Assembly: GCA_937930635.1 (NCBI GenBank)
Contig: CALHCF010000009.1
Span: 1-64,000 of the forward strand
Reading direction: 5' to 3'
From: an uncultured Rhizobiaceae group bacterium
Lineage (GTDB): Bacteria > Pseudomonadota > Alphaproteobacteria > Rhizobiales > Rhizobiaceae
Length of the DNA: 64,000 nucleotides
Part shown: positions 28,795 through 38,392 of the stretch, piece by piece
Layout of the letters: every line of letters begins with the position of its first letter
Numbering within the stretch: the first letter of the stretch is position 1
The notes under the pieces: generated by a model
Told to the model about the DNA's origin: nothing
The model's input: only the letters and a program-made list of their open reading frames with translations
The model's database searches: none
Program-made: the position numbers and the translations under genes

Positions 28795-29001
28795 CGGCTT
28801 CTTACCCACTCCAAGCTTTCGCTAACCCTTTGCAAGGGTGAAGTTTTCTTAACCCCAAATCTTAAGTGAATTTGGCGGCGCGGCGCGTAATGTCCTCTCT
28901 AACGCAAGGCCAAAAGAAGCCTGCGAAAACCAACGAGAGACCCGCAAAAAACAACCCATAAAGGGTGGGCTCTTAAGAGGGACACAGAGAGGCAAATACC
29001 C

Positions 29002-29607
29002 ATGGCTAAGATGGGACAATGTGCAGGGGCACATAACAAGAAACCTGTATGGGCGGGCGATTCAATTCGCCTTGACCCATATGCCCTGCCCCAAAAGGTA
29101 AGCTATGACCGCGCGGCGCTGTCGACGCGCGGTCAAGCGGTGAATGACCGGAATGTCGAGGTTGTTCTCGACGCCACTGGAGCGGTTATGAAACGGGTGC
29201 TGGATTGCGGTTTGCCGCTTTCCCTTGCCCTTCCAAACCGGGCATTTCAGGGCGTTGCCGCCCGTGCATTTGAAAACAGGGATGGAACCAGCACTGTCAC
29301 TCTGGAACTGCTTCATAAAGATGCAGACCTGAGTGTTCCGCTGAGCGTTTCCTGTACGATTGAAGAAGCTGCCTGCGACTGGCATTCCTGGGCGAGACGC
29401 CTTGGTCTGCCGATGCTGCTGGTGGACGAAAATGGTGCAATCACGGTTGTAAAAGACCACAAAAATCTGGAGCTGAGAATGCCGAAACCACGCCGTCGGC
29501 GTTCATCAATGCTGCGCCATCGTCCAAACTTTCTGCGCCGTCGCAAGACCGGCATGATCGGCCCTGTGGTACGCATAAAGGCTGAGGAAATTATCGCCCG
29601 CAACTGA
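29002..29607 (+). CDS. DUF6101 family protein
   Basis: 201 residues. I recognise the rhizobial DUF6101 pattern: IRLDPYALPQKVSYDRA near the N-terminus, a central beta-rich domain, then a very basic tail (PKPRRRRSSMLRHRPNFLRRR). Function unknown; the basic tail suggests nucleic-acid or membrane-surface contact. It stands alone between a 246-bp upstream gap and a clear terminator, so it is a monocistronic unit. Confidence 0.8.
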   Translation: MAKMGQCAGAHNKKPVWAGDSIRLDPYALPQKVSYDRAALSTRGQAVNDRNVEVVLDATGAVMKRVLDCGLPLSLALPNRAFQGVAARAFENRDGTSTVTLELLHKDADLSVPLSVSCTIEEAACDWHSWARRLGLPMLLVDENGAITVVKDHKNLELRMPKPRRRRSSMLRHRPNFLRRRKTGMIGPVVRIKAEEIIARN

Positions 29608-29625
29608 TTTTAGCGGCGACGACAA

Positions 29626-29677
29626 GACGCAACCGGCTTCGAAGACCCTCCCTCTTCGCAGTCCGTTGCGTTTTTTT
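29626..29677 (+). terminator. Rho-independent terminator after DUF6101 gene
   Basis: ACGCAACCGG pairs with TCCGTTGCGT (one mismatch at the inner end) and is followed directly by seven T. It is placed 18 bp after the stop and in front of convergent ubiA. Confidence 0.8.
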
Positions 29678-29694
29678 GTTTGGGCGGCCGGACA

Positions 29695-30726
29695 TTAAAG
29701 GAAAATATCAGCAATCAGACCAGCGAAGATAATCCACCCAAAAACCCTGTTGGACTTGAACAACCGCAGACAATTGTCAGCGTCCTGGATATCGAGTGTT
29801 CGTATTTGCCACAACATGTGAACGGCACCCGCTGCAATACCTGCGAAGGCTGGCCATCCAAGACTGCGCTCACCAAGGGTGGAAACCAGCGGGCCTGAAA
29901 AGAAAAATGACAGCGCAATCAAAGCCAGCGCTGCTGCATACAAAACCATCAGAGCGGTCTTTGTATGCTCGCCAAACAAAAGAGCTGTCGACCCGATTCC
30001 AACCAGAGCATCATCTTCCCGGTCCTGATGGGCATAAATCGTGTCGTAACCAATGGTCCACAAAACGCAGCCTGCATAGAGCAGACCGATGCCAACAGAC
30101 AGGCCATCAAAAATAACGGCCCATCCCATCAGCGCGCCCCAGGAAAATGCAAGACCAAGCACAAACTGCGGCCAATGGCTCACCCGTTTGGCAAAGGGGT
30201 AGCAGGCAACAACCAGCAATGAAGCAAGCCCCAGCATCAGGGCAAACCAATTGTCATGGGAAGGTCCGGCTGTAAGCAGCAGAAGACAGACAAAACCAAC
30301 CAGAGCCTGACCAATCAGGAAAATCAGAGCAGCCTCAACCGTCACCCGGCCAGAGGGGATCGGTCTTGACGCAGTTCTTGCCACCTGCGCATCGATCTGT
30401 CGGTCCACCATGTCATTGTAAGTGCATCCCGCTCCCCGCATTGCGATGGCACCAATCAAAAAATAAATGAAGTAGGGAACAGATTCCCACAACAGTGTCA
30501 GCAGGTTTAACGTGGTTCCGGTCCACCAGCGCGCATCGAATTCAGCAGAAAATGCAAGCGCCGTTGCCAGCGACCACCAACAAGGCCAAAGGAGCAGCCA
30601 CCAGCCAATGGGTCTGTCCCACCGGGCTAATTGGGCATAAGGCCATGTGCTCGCGGGCAACAAACGGTAAACCCAGCTGTTTGGCACAGCATCTGCAACC
30701 CGATTGCGATTCGATTCGATAGTCAT
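29695..30726 (-). CDS. ubiA: 4-hydroxybenzoate polyprenyltransferase
   Basis: 343 residues with about eight to nine membrane segments. It prenylates 4-hydroxybenzoate in ubiquinone synthesis in the inner membrane. Both Asp-rich motifs are present: NDMVDRQIDAQVARTASRP and YDTIYAHQDREDD. ATG 30726 (MTIESNRN) is chosen; a further 66 in-frame codons upstream run into the purD leader and show no homology. It is divergent from purD (118-bp gap). Confidence 0.95.
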   Translation of the reverse strand: MTIESNRNRVADAVPNSWVYRLLPASTWPYAQLARWDRPIGWWLLLWPCWWSLATALAFSAEFDARWWTGTTLNLLTLLWESVPYFIYFLIGAIAMRGAGCTYNDMVDRQIDAQVARTASRPIPSGRVTVEAALIFLIGQALVGFVCLLLLTAGPSHDNWFALMLGLASLLVVACYPFAKRVSHWPQFVLGLAFSWGALMGWAVIFDGLSVGIGLLYAGCVLWTIGYDTIYAHQDREDDALVGIGSTALLFGEHTKTALMVLYAAALALIALSFFFSGPLVSTLGERSLGWPAFAGIAAGAVHMLWQIRTLDIQDADNCLRLFKSNRVFGWIIFAGLIADIFL

Positions 30727-30844
30727 CGTTTTCCGAAATGACGCGTTCTCAACGCTAACACAAGTGGAAAACTCCTGATGGTTTTCACGGATTGTGCGCA
30801 GCATGGTAAGCATGAAACTGGACAACCGCTTCAAGAGGCAAGCT

Positions 30845-32125
30845 TTGAATATCCTGCTTATCGGTTCAGGCGGGCGTGAACACGCGCTGGCCTGGAAAAT
30901 TTCCCAGTCACCTCTTTTGACCAAGCTCTATATGCTGCCTGGAAATGGAGGCACCTATCCTCTTGGAGAAAGACTGGTTTTTGAAATTGAAGATCACGAA
31001 CAAATCTCCGATTTCTGCAAAGCCCAGGCCATTGATCTGGTGGTGATCGGTCCGGAGGCTCCTCTGGTTGATGGTTTGGCGGATGATCTGCGCTCTCAGG
31101 GCATTGCCACATTTGGCCCTTCCGCGGCTGCAGCCCGGCTTGAAGGCTCAAAGCATTTCACCAAAAAGCTGTGCAGCAAAATGGATATTCCAACCGCAGC
31201 TTACGGGCATTTTACAAACCCGGCGAACGCCCATGCCTATGTTCAACGGCAGGGGACACCGATCGTGATCAAAGCCGACGGGCTTGCAGCCGGCAAAGGG
31301 GTGACAATCGCACAAACTCCCGATGAGGCTCTGGCAGCCATAGACAATTGTTTTAATGGGAATTTTGGCGACGCAGGCGCTGAGGTTGTTGTTGAAGAAT
31401 TCATGACCGGCGAAGAAGCCTCAATGTTTTTCCTCTGCGATGGCACAACGGCCCTGCCCTTTGGGACTGCACAGGATCACAAGGCCGTAGGAGACGGCGA
31501 CACCGGGCCCAACACCGGCGGAATGGGCGCTTATTCGCCCGCACCCGTGCTGGATGCCGCTATGCAGCAGCGGGTGTTACAGGAGATTGTTGAACCCACT
31601 TTGCGTGGAATGGAGGCAGCCGGAACACCATTTTCCGGTGTCCTTTATGCCGGGCTGATCATCTCCGACTCAGGCCCAAAGCTGATCGAGTATAATGTCC
31701 GGTTTGGCGACCCTGAATGCCAGGTCCTGATGATGCGGCTTGAAAGCGATCTGGTCCCGCTGTTGCATGCCTGCGCCACCGGCGACCTTGCTAATCATTC
31801 TGCGGAATGGTCCAACGATGCAGCGCTGACCGTGGTGATGGCTGCCAAAGGATATCCAGGCAAGGCAACAACCGGCGGTTTTATTGGTGGCTTGGCCGGA
31901 TTGAACAGCGCGGATACTCACGTCTTTCATGCCGGAACAGCGATGCAGGAGGGCATGACCATTGCCACCGGCGGGCGCGTCCTCAACATTACCGCGACCG
32001 GCAGTTCCGTCAGTGAAGCACAAGCCCGCGCCTATGCCGCGGTTGACAAGGTTGAGTGGCCTGACGGTTTCTGCCGCCGCGACATTGGCTGGCGGGCCAT
32101 CGAACGGGAGAAGACAGATGGCTGA
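30845..32125 (+). CDS. purD: Phosphoribosylamine-glycine ligase (GAR synthetase)
   Basis: 426 residues. ATP-grasp enzyme, second step of purine synthesis. It has the N-terminal [20 protein letters not shown]-grasp [39 protein letters not shown] and [12 protein letters not shown]. Homologues start exactly at MN[IV][11 protein letters not shown]. Here that position is a TTG (30845) with AAGAGG 6 bp upstream, so I call TTG rather than the ATGs 11-17 codons earlier. The 3' end overlaps the next gene by 8 bp. Confidence 0.95.
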   Translation: MNILLIGSGGREHALAWKISQSPLLTKLYMLPGNGGTYPLGERLVFEIEDHEQISDFCKAQAIDLVVIGPEAPLVDGLADDLRSQGIATFGPSAAAARLEGSKHFTKKLCSKMDIPTAAYGHFTNPANAHAYVQRQGTPIVIKADGLAAGKGVTIAQTPDEALAAIDNCFNGNFGDAGAEVVVEEFMTGEEASMFFLCDGTTALPFGTAQDHKAVGDGDTGPNTGGMGAYSPAPVLDAAMQQRVLQEIVEPTLRGMEAAGTPFSGVLYAGLIISDSGPKLIEYNVRFGDPECQVLMMRLESDLVPLLHACATGDLANHSAEWSNDAALTVVMAAKGYPGKATTGGFIGGLAGLNSADTHVFHAGTAMQEGMTIATGGRVLNITATGSSVSEAQARAYAAVDKVEWPDGFCRRDIGWRAIEREKTDG

Positions 32126-32906
32126 TGAACTGCTGATTGAAACGGTTGATGGCATTCGGATAATCACCATAAACCGACCGCACCGACGAAACGCAGTTGA
32201 TCGCGCCACGGGTGATGCCCTGTATGAGGCGTTCAGGGAGTTTGATGAAGACGACCATGTTTCTGTTGCCATTTTGACTGGCGCTGACGGCGCGTTTTGT
32301 GCGGGGTTTGACCTGAAATCCATCGCCGAAAATGGCACACCTGGACGGGTGGAAGATGGCGGCGAAAATGATCCCGGACCCATGGGACCAACCCGCATGA
32401 TGCTCTCCAAACCGGTGATCGCGGCCATCGAGGGTCATGCTGTCGCCGGTGGCATGGAACTGGCATTGTGGTGCGATTTGCGGGTTCTGTCACAGGATGC
32501 GGTCTTCGGTATTTATTGCCGCCGCTTCGGTGTGCCGCTTGTCGATGGCGGCACATTCCGTCTTGCCCGTCTGATTGGCCAAAGTCGTGCTATGGATCTG
32601 GTTCTCACCGGACGGCCTGTCGATGCGCAAGAGAGTGAGAGGATTGGCCTTGCCAACCGTGTTGTACCGGCAGGAACAGCACTGGAAGCCAGCATCGCTT
32701 TGGCTAAAGACCTGTCTCGCTTTCCCCAGACCTGTATGCGCAATGACCGTCTTGCCATGATTCAGCAATGGGGCATGAGCCACGACGAAGCGCTGCGCAA
32801 CGAATTGCGGATTGGGATTGAGACCATCGAGTCGGGTGAGACGTTTGATGGCGCCAGCCGTTTCGCAGATGGCGTTGGCCGACATGGTGATTTCAGCGAC
32901 AGCTAA
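32118..32906 (+). CDS. Crotonase/enoyl-CoA hydratase family protein
   Basis: 262 residues. Oxyanion-hole segments are [13 protein letters not shown] and [20 protein letters not shown], followed by [18 protein letters not shown]. The ATG 32118 overlaps the 3' end of purD, so expression is coupled to it. The substrate is unknown. A longer open frame starting inside purD is rejected. Confidence 0.9.
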   Translation: MADELLIETVDGIRIITINRPHRRNAVDRATGDALYEAFREFDEDDHVSVAILTGADGAFCAGFDLKSIAENGTPGRVEDGGENDPGPMGPTRMMLSKPVIAAIEGHAVAGGMELALWCDLRVLSQDAVFGIYCRRFGVPLVDGGTFRLARLIGQSRAMDLVLTGRPVDAQESERIGLANRVVPAGTALEASIALAKDLSRFPQTCMRNDRLAMIQQWGMSHDEALRNELRIGIETIESGETFDGASRFADGVGRHGDFSDS

Positions 32907-33039
32907 AACAACGCCAGCATACCATGCAGGCGGCATGATCTTTCTTTCAACGCGGCCTCCCCAAGCCTTGCGGGAACGTCTACAAGGGCTGTTTGCTGGC
33001 AGCCTCGCCATGCAGGCATTAATCAGGAGCGGGTTGCGC

Positions 33040-33918
33040 GTGACCTCAAACAAAAACGTCCATGGCATTGTCCTGATGGTTCTTTCCATGGGCGCATTTG
33101 CGCTGGCCGACACCCTGGTTAAACTTTCAGCATCAACACTTTCACCGGCGCAGGTTCTGTTCTTTTTGATGGGCGGCGGTTTGGTCATGTTTGCACTCAT
33201 GGCAAAATGGCAGGGCCAAAGCCTCAATGACCCAAGAGCACTTTCACCTGTTTTTCTGCTGCGCTACTTCTCTGAAATTGCGGGCATGATCGGCATGGTG
33301 CTGGCCCTGTCGTCCGTCCCCCTTTCCACAGTTGGCGCGATAACTCAGGCGACACCCATCCTGGCTGCGGTCGGTGCTATTTTCTTCCTGGGCGAAAAGG
33401 TCAGTTGGCGACGCTGGACATCGATTATCATTGGATTTGTCGGAGTCTTGCTTATCGTTCAACCCGGCACAGACGGGTTCGACCTTCCCGTATTGTGGGC
33501 CATACTGGCACTTGTTGCCCTTTCCGTCCGTGACCTGATTACCCGCCTTACGCCACCGGATATGGCATCGACCAGCCTTGCCACCTATACAATGATTGCA
33601 GCCGTACCTTTTTCAGTTGGCTGGGTTCTTTTTAATGGCGAAAGCCTGATTCCGGCTGAAACGAACTGGTTGATTGTGCTTCCCATGATTGCTCTGGGAT
33701 CGGTGGGTTACATGCTGCTGATCACTTCAATCCGCATGGCTGAAGTCTCCGTCGTCACACCCTTCCGGTATTCACGGATCATTTTTCTTCTGTTGCTGGG
33801 CGCACTGGTTTTTCAGGAAAGGCCCAACTCTCTGACACTCCTTGGAGCAACACTGATCATCACATCCGGCCTCTATATGATGTGGCGGGAGCGGCAGTTG
33901 AAGATAAGCAGTAACTGA
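33040..33918 (+). CDS. EamA/DMT-superfamily transporter
   Basis: About 292 residues with ten hydrophobic segments and two EamA repeats (about 8-135 and 145-285). It is probably an exporter of a metabolite or amino acid. The start is uncertain: GTG 33040 sits 10 bp after AGGAG, TTG 33034 is 4 bp after it, and ATG 33010 has no good Shine-Dalgarno. Homology-like sequence begins near HGIVLMVLSMGAFALAD. Longer upstream frame overlapping the crotonase is spurious. Confidence 0.85.
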   Translation: MTSNKNVHGIVLMVLSMGAFALADTLVKLSASTLSPAQVLFFLMGGGLVMFALMAKWQGQSLNDPRALSPVFLLRYFSEIAGMIGMVLALSSVPLSTVGAITQATPILAAVGAIFFLGEKVSWRRWTSIIIGFVGVLLIVQPGTDGFDLPVLWAILALVALSVRDLITRLTPPDMASTSLATYTMIAAVPFSVGWVLFNGESLIPAETNWLIVLPMIALGSVGYMLLITSIRMAEVSVVTPFRYSRIIFLLLLGALVFQERPNSLTLLGATLIITSGLYMMWRERQLKISSN

Positions 33919-33956
33919 TCAAATGCACCTGTGACCAAAAGCGACGGGACCAGCCA

Positions 33957-33988
33957 GGCGATACTCCCGACGCTTGGAAGATATCGCC
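33957..33988 (+). terminator. Candidate terminator between EamA and marR
   Basis: GGCGATA and TATCGCC form a perfect 7-bp stem with an 18-nt loop, followed by CTTGTTT on the plus strand. It lies between the two convergent genes. The weak T-run makes this tentative. Confidence 0.35.
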
Positions 33989-33997
33989 CTTGTTTAA

Positions 33998-34444
33998 CTA
34001 AGTCAGGTTGGCAGGGTTTCCCACAACCAGGCGATAAAGCAGCTCAGACAGCACTTTCAACTCACTTTTCTCCCACCGGTCCTGGAAAACATATCCCGCC
34101 TGCTTGGCAAAGGTTCCGCTTGCCTCGTTCAACCTGGTCCGTCCCGCGTCTGTTAGCACAACGAAGGCCAGCCGAGCATCCCGCTTGTCAACCTGGCGGG
34201 CGAGCAACCCAAGCTTCTCCATGGGAGCCGCCATTCGGGTCACGGTAGAGGCACTGACATGCATGCGCTTGGCCAGCTCCACACGGGAGAGGCGGTTTAA
34301 GGGAGCCTTCTCAAGATGCTGAAGTAGAAAGAACTCGTTGACCGAAAGCCCATGCACGGCAGAGAACTCCCCGGAAAGCCTGGTTTTCAGCACATCGGCT
34401 GACTGCAAAATACGCAGTGCATTTATGGTTTGAATATCACTCAT
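33998..34444 (-). CDS. MarR-family transcriptional regulator
   Basis: 148 residues, normal MarR size. The winged helix-turn-helix is at about 35-105 (LSVNEFFLLQHLEK, SRVELAKRMHVSASTVTRM, then the DKRDARLAFVVLTDAG wing). It binds palindromic operators as a dimer and usually responds to small aromatic ligands. ATG 34444 begins MSDIQTINALRIL. A 36-bp near-perfect palindrome lies 13 bp upstream of the start, so autorepression is likely. merF lies further upstream on the same strand. Confidence 0.92.
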   Translation of the reverse strand: MSDIQTINALRILQSADVLKTRLSGEFSAVHGLSVNEFFLLQHLEKAPLNRLSRVELAKRMHVSASTVTRMAAPMEKLGLLARQVDKRDARLAFVVLTDAGRTRLNEASGTFAKQAGYVFQDRWEKSELKVLSELLYRLVVGNPANLT

Positions 34445-34456
34445 GAGAATTAATGT

Positions 34457-34492
34457 AACGCATATTGCTTGCATATGCAAGTAATATGCGTT
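34457..34492. promoter_or_regulatory. 36-bp near-perfect palindrome, probable MarR operator
   Basis: The left half reads AACGCATATTGCTTGCAT and the right half is its reverse complement except for one base pair (17 of 18 pairs match). The core TTGCATATGCAA is a typical MarR-type site. It lies between the marR start (34444) and the merF stop (34603), where it would cover the marR promoter. Confidence 0.75.
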
Positions 34493-34602
34493 GAAAAACA
34501 GCCGTACTTTCAACTGACGGTCATTGCAGTGTGAAATCGTATCGAGTTGGTCAGTTCATCATGATGATTGAGGTGAGCCAAGCCCCCTCGGTGGCAGGGG
34601 GG

Positions 34603-34800
34603 TCAGGCCTCTTCCTTCGACCGCCTCAGGAACGCAAACAGCGTGAGGAAGATGAAAACGATCAGCAGAGGAATGAGCCACAAATCGACAAAAGGAATGG
34701 CAGCGGCCAGCCCTACGGCGGTCAGCAGCCAGACCAACACCGGGGTAAAACAGCAGATTGCGGTGATAAGTGTTCCTACTATCCCTGTCTTCAGCATCAT
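34603..34800 (-). CDS. MerF-like small membrane transporter
   Basis: 65 residues (classical MerF about 80). Two membrane segments; the first contains vicinal cysteines in GIVGTLITAICCFTPVLVWLL, exactly where MerF carries its Hg(II)-relay pair. The second segment (DLWLIPLLIVFIFLTLFAFL) ends in a basic RRSKEEA tail. The usual second Cys pair in the loop is missing. The start at 34800 (adjacent ATG at 34797) follows GGAGAG. No merR, merA, merT or merP is nearby, so the ligand may not be mercury. Confidence 0.75.
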   Translation of the reverse strand: MMLKTGIVGTLITAICCFTPVLVWLLTAVGLAAAIPFVDLWLIPLLIVFIFLTLFAFLRRSKEEA

Positions 34801-34952
34801 CGTTCTCTCCATCGATAGTTGGTTTTCATATACGACACCGTTGGAACAAGGGCAGAAGTTTCTGCGCCTGCGTTCTTCGGCGTGGCATCCCGACAAACGC
34901 TATAAAGTCGGGCACCAAAATGCCTGTAGGACGGGTTCTCCGCCCCTGGCTT

Positions 34953-35438
34953 TTACTCAGCAGCCTGACGCGTGTCCGTGTACCCTGCAAGTTCGCCATT
35001 GATCACGTATTTCAGGATATCCACCACCTGCTCGCTTGTTTTGGTGACAGCCAGTGCGGCGGCGTCGACTTCCTTTAGCGCATGGGCGTGTTCGTCCTGA
35101 TGCATGATGATGGTGGGTTTGCCCAGCGCCGATGCGACACCCGCATCAAAGGCGGCATTCCACTGTTTGTATTTTTCGCCAAAACGCACCACCACAATAT
35201 CGGCATCGCCAATAAGCGTGCGGGTGCGAATAGCGTTCATCTGCGCGCCCTTGTGATCGTGCCAGAACTTGTTTGGCTCTTCGCCAAGGATCGCCACGCC
35301 GCAATCGTCGGACGCTTCATGATGGGTAACCGCCGAGGCAAAGCTGACCGGCAGACCAGCCGCCTTTGCACCGGCTGCAATTTCTTCGCGCCAACTGGTG
35401 TGAATTTCACCTGAGAGATAGATGTTCCAGGTTTTCAT
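34953..35438 (-). CDS. YtoQ family protein
   Basis: 161 residues. It matches the YtoQ family (WNIYLSGEIHTSWREEI at the N-terminus, DADIVVVRFGEKYKQWNAAFDAG centrally), a nucleoside 2-deoxyribosyltransferase-like fold of unknown activity. AGGAG lies 6 bp before ATG. It lies 9 bp downstream of glyS on the same strand; probably one transcript with the glycyl-tRNA synthetase genes. Confidence 0.88.
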   Translation of the reverse strand: MKTWNIYLSGEIHTSWREEIAAGAKAAGLPVSFASAVTHHEASDDCGVAILGEEPNKFWHDHKGAQMNAIRTRTLIGDADIVVVRFGEKYKQWNAAFDAGVASALGKPTIIMHQDEHAHALKEVDAAALAVTKTSEQVVDILKYVINGELAGYTDTRQAAE

Positions 35439-35447
35439 CGTCGTCTC

Positions 35448-37505
35448 CTATCCCGCAATTTTTGAAAAATCGGCCACCGCGCCAGTAGCATCCCGAATAC
35501 GGCGCATCAGCGCAAGGCGGTTGGCGCGAACCTTCTCGTCTTCCACGTTCACCATCACGTCCTCGAAGAATGCATCAACCGGCCTGCGGAGTTTGGCAAG
35601 GGCTGCCATTGCAGAGGAATAATCCTGTTTTTCAACAGCTTGCAATGCTTCATTTCCAGCCTGATTCACCGCAGCGAAGAGTGTTTTCTCCGCTTCATCT
35701 TCCAGTAGAGATTCAAGAACTTCATCCGAAATCTTAGTTTCTTTTTTCTCTTCAGCCGCAAGGATATTGGCCGCGCGCTTGGTACCGGCCAGCAGGTTTG
35801 CACCGTCCTCGGTATCGAGAAAAGAACCCAGCGCCTCTATTCTACGGGTGATGGTAAGGAGATCATCAGACTGAGGTGTGATGACCGCGTCGATCAGATC
35901 ATGCCGCGCACCGGAATCGCGCAGATAGACCTTGAGGCGGTCGTGGAAGAACGACAGGAGGTCAGGCGAAACGCCGCGTCCCAGCATGCCGAGCATCAAG
36001 GAATTTTCCAAAACCAACCGAATAACACCCAGCGCCGCCCGCCTCAGCGCATAGGGGTCTTTGCTTCCCGTCGGCTTCTCATCGATTGCCCAGAAGCCGA
36101 CCAAAGTGTCGAGCTTTTCGGCCAGCGCTACAGCCACACAGACCGGATCGGTGGGCACATCATCGGACGGGCCTTGGGGTTTCCAGTGCTCCTCGCAGGC
36201 AAGCGCGACGGATGTGTCTTCATTGACGTATTCCGCATAACGGCGGCCCATGGTTCCCTGAAGTTCGGGGAATTCATAGACCATGGCGCTGTTGAGATCG
36301 GCTTTCGCGATCTGCGCAGCGCGTCTGGCCTTTGCAGGGTCGGCACCGACGACCGGGGCCAATTCTTCGGCCAGCGTTATGATGCGCTGCACGCGCTCGC
36401 CCTGCGTTCCAAGCTTGGCGTGGAACGTGACCTGATTGAGTTTCTCCAGCCACGGCTCAAAACCTTCAGTTTTGATGGTGTGCAGATCGGTTTCCCAGAA
36501 GAACTTCGCGTCACCCAACCGGGCGTTGACGACTTTTGCATTGCCCTTGGCAATCTCCATACCGCCGTCACTCGCTTCGATATTGGCGACCATCAAAAAA
36601 TTATTGCTGAGCGTGTCGGCATCCTTGCGCAGGACGAAACATTTTTGATTTTCCTTGATGGTCAGGCGGATGACTTCCGGCGGAATTTCGAGGAAATCAG
36701 CATCGAACTCGCCCATCAGCGCAACAGGCCATTCGACCAGATTGGCCACCTCTTCCAGCAGCGCATCATCCTCCACAAGCCCCAGCCCTTTGGCGAAAGC
36801 GAGATTGTTGGCATCGGCCTTGATGATTTCCTTGCGGCGTTCGGCGTCGAGGACAACCTTCGCCTTCTCAAGCGCGGCCACGTAGTCGTCGAAACGACGC
36901 ACAATAATCGGCTCAGGCGCATGGAACCGGTGGCCATGGGTGATATTGCCGGACGCCACGCCCCCGGTTTCGAAGGGAATGACAACCGGTTCTTCGGTCT
37001 CCGGTCCAAAAGTGCAGAGGATCGACTGCAACGGACGCACCCATTTGAGGCTGCCGGCTTCTGCTGATTTTGCGCCCCAACGCATGGATTTCGGCCAGGG
37101 GAAATTCTGAATGATACCCGGCATCACTTCAGCGATAATGTCCTGCGCCTCCCGGCCCGGCTTTTCGATCACGGCAACATAGAAATCGCCTTTTTTTGAA
37201 TCGCTTCGCACTTCTGCCTGATCCACTGAATCAAGCCCCGCTCCACGCAGAAACCCGGCAACGGCCCGTCGTGGCGCATCGGTGCGCGGGCCTTTGCGCT
37301 CTTCCCTGATATCAGCGGACCGGGCCGTCAGCCCCCGCAGATCCAGTGTCAAACGCCGCGGCGTCCAGTATTGGCGCGCGCCTTCATAGGTGAGTCCGGC
37401 ATCGACCAGCGCATCGGTCACAAGCTTGCGCAGATCATCCGCCGCTTTGCGTTGCATGCGCGCGGGTATTTCTTCAGAAAACAGTTCAAGCAGAAGGTCG
37501 GGCAT
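35448..37505 (-). CDS. glyS: Glycyl-tRNA synthetase beta subunit
   Basis: 685 residues, usual size. It begins [18 protein letters not shown], the family hallmark. It has the HD-like core and a C-terminal anticodon-binding DALR-type domain ending near FFEDVMVN...[11 protein letters not shown]. With GlyQ it forms the alpha2beta2 enzyme charging tRNA-Gly. An in-frame TTG immediately upstream is not needed. glyQ is separated from it by two small genes (CDGSH and VOC). Confidence 0.97.
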   Translation of the reverse strand: MPDLLLELFSEEIPARMQRKAADDLRKLVTDALVDAGLTYEGARQYWTPRRLTLDLRGLTARSADIREERKGPRTDAPRRAVAGFLRGAGLDSVDQAEVRSDSKKGDFYVAVIEKPGREAQDIIAEVMPGIIQNFPWPKSMRWGAKSAEAGSLKWVRPLQSILCTFGPETEEPVVIPFETGGVASGNITHGHRFHAPEPIIVRRFDDYVAALEKAKVVLDAERRKEIIKADANNLAFAKGLGLVEDDALLEEVANLVEWPVALMGEFDADFLEIPPEVIRLTIKENQKCFVLRKDADTLSNNFLMVANIEASDGGMEIAKGNAKVVNARLGDAKFFWETDLHTIKTEGFEPWLEKLNQVTFHAKLGTQGERVQRIITLAEELAPVVGADPAKARRAAQIAKADLNSAMVYEFPELQGTMGRRYAEYVNEDTSVALACEEHWKPQGPSDDVPTDPVCVAVALAEKLDTLVGFWAIDEKPTGSKDPYALRRAALGVIRLVLENSLMLGMLGRGVSPDLLSFFHDRLKVYLRDSGARHDLIDAVITPQSDDLLTITRRIEALGSFLDTEDGANLLAGTKRAANILAAEEKKETKISDEVLESLLEDEAEKTLFAAVNQAGNEALQAVEKQDYSSAMAALAKLRRPVDAFFEDVMVNVEDEKVRANRLALMRRIRDATGAVADFSKIAG

Positions 37506-37563
37506 CAAGCAGTAAAGGCTGTGAAATCAGATGCGCCGCTCTTACCAAGCGCTTTCGTCCATG

Positions 37564-37950
37564 TCACCCGCTTTGGCTGGCTGGTGTCATCCAGGCTATC
37601 ACCGCACCACCGGGTTGTTGCAGGATCGCCATGCGCCCGACCTCAGGCACATCGAATGGCCCGGAATTGATAACGGCGCCGGCAGCCCTCGCCTTTTCAA
37701 TACGGGCATCGATGTCATCGACGCAAACGTAAGACATCCAGTGTTCCGACATCCCCTCAAACGCCTCTCCAACCATGTCCACAATGCCGCCAATGGACGT
37801 CTCGCCATTGTTGATTATCCAGTATGTGCCACCAGGTCCCATATCCATGCTGGAATAGGTCCATCCCAGCGAGTCAGCGTAAAATTTCTTGGTCGCTTCG
37901 ACATCACGGGTCATGATTTCGTTCCAGAAAAAATCTCCATGCACACTCAT
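37564..37950 (-). CDS. VOC-family (glyoxalase-like) protein
   Basis: 128 residues, two beta-alpha-beta-beta-beta repeats: GDFFWNEIMTRDVEATKKFY and YVCVDDIDARIEKARAAGA. It ends with QQPGGAVIAWMTP. Likely metal-binding; substrate unknown. The ATG 37950 is used because the upstream 52 codons lack homology. It sits 58 bp upstream of glyS. Confidence 0.9.
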   Translation of the reverse strand: MSVHGDFFWNEIMTRDVEATKKFYADSLGWTYSSMDMGPGGTYWIINNGETSIGGIVDMVGEAFEGMSEHWMSYVCVDDIDARIEKARAAGAVINSGPFDVPEVGRMAILQQPGGAVIAWMTPASQSG

Positions 37951-38072
37951 ATGATTTCCTTTCGCGCCGGGTTGAAGAAACATCATCACATGAAAGACCC
38001 AGCGCCGAAAGTCTCGATGCGGGATCGACAAAAGGCTTGAAGGGTTACCCGCACGCCCTGTTGTTGCTGGTC

Positions 38073-38318
38073 TTATGTTTCCGTCGGTTTGTGGCTGCCA
38101 TCGCAAAGCGGCTGATTGCCTGTCGCCTTGCAGGTGCAGAAAAACTTACGCCCATCAGCGTCAGCCTCCCATTTCAGCGGTGTGAATTCGGTTCCCTTGT
38201 GCGACCCATCACAAAATGGCTGATTGGCTGACAGCCCACACGAACACCAGAAATAGGTCTTTCCGGCTTCGACTTCGACGGGAATGGGAGCGTCACCCGC
38301 CCGGGTTGGATTGCTCAT
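38073..38318 (-). CDS. Double CDGSH iron-sulfur protein
   Basis: 81 residues with two CDGSH motifs: CSCGLSANQPFCDGSH (about 25-40) and CTCKATGNQPLCDGSH (about 61-76). Each would ligate a [2Fe-2S] cluster with three Cys and one His (mitoNEET family, tandem type). No membrane anchor, so soluble. It lies between glyQ and the VOC gene in one direction; the role may be redox or Fe-S transfer. Confidence 0.95.
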   Translation of the reverse strand: MSNPTRAGDAPIPVEVEAGKTYFWCSCGLSANQPFCDGSHKGTEFTPLKWEADADGRKFFCTCKATGNQPLCDGSHKPTET

Positions 38319-38392
38319 TGATCCGGCTCCTGAAACCTGTCTGTGTGGTGTTCAAGTCTGAGACAGATGCTGCCCGCTGTCAAAGCCCGCAA

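Noticed and set aside
30727-30924. 66-codon N-terminal extension of ubiA
   Set aside because: Runs into purD, lacks homology, and the family begins near the ATG at 30726.
35901-37067. 388-codon plus-strand frame opposite glyS
   Set aside because: Antisense shadow of a clear glyS; no family features and no ribosome site of note.
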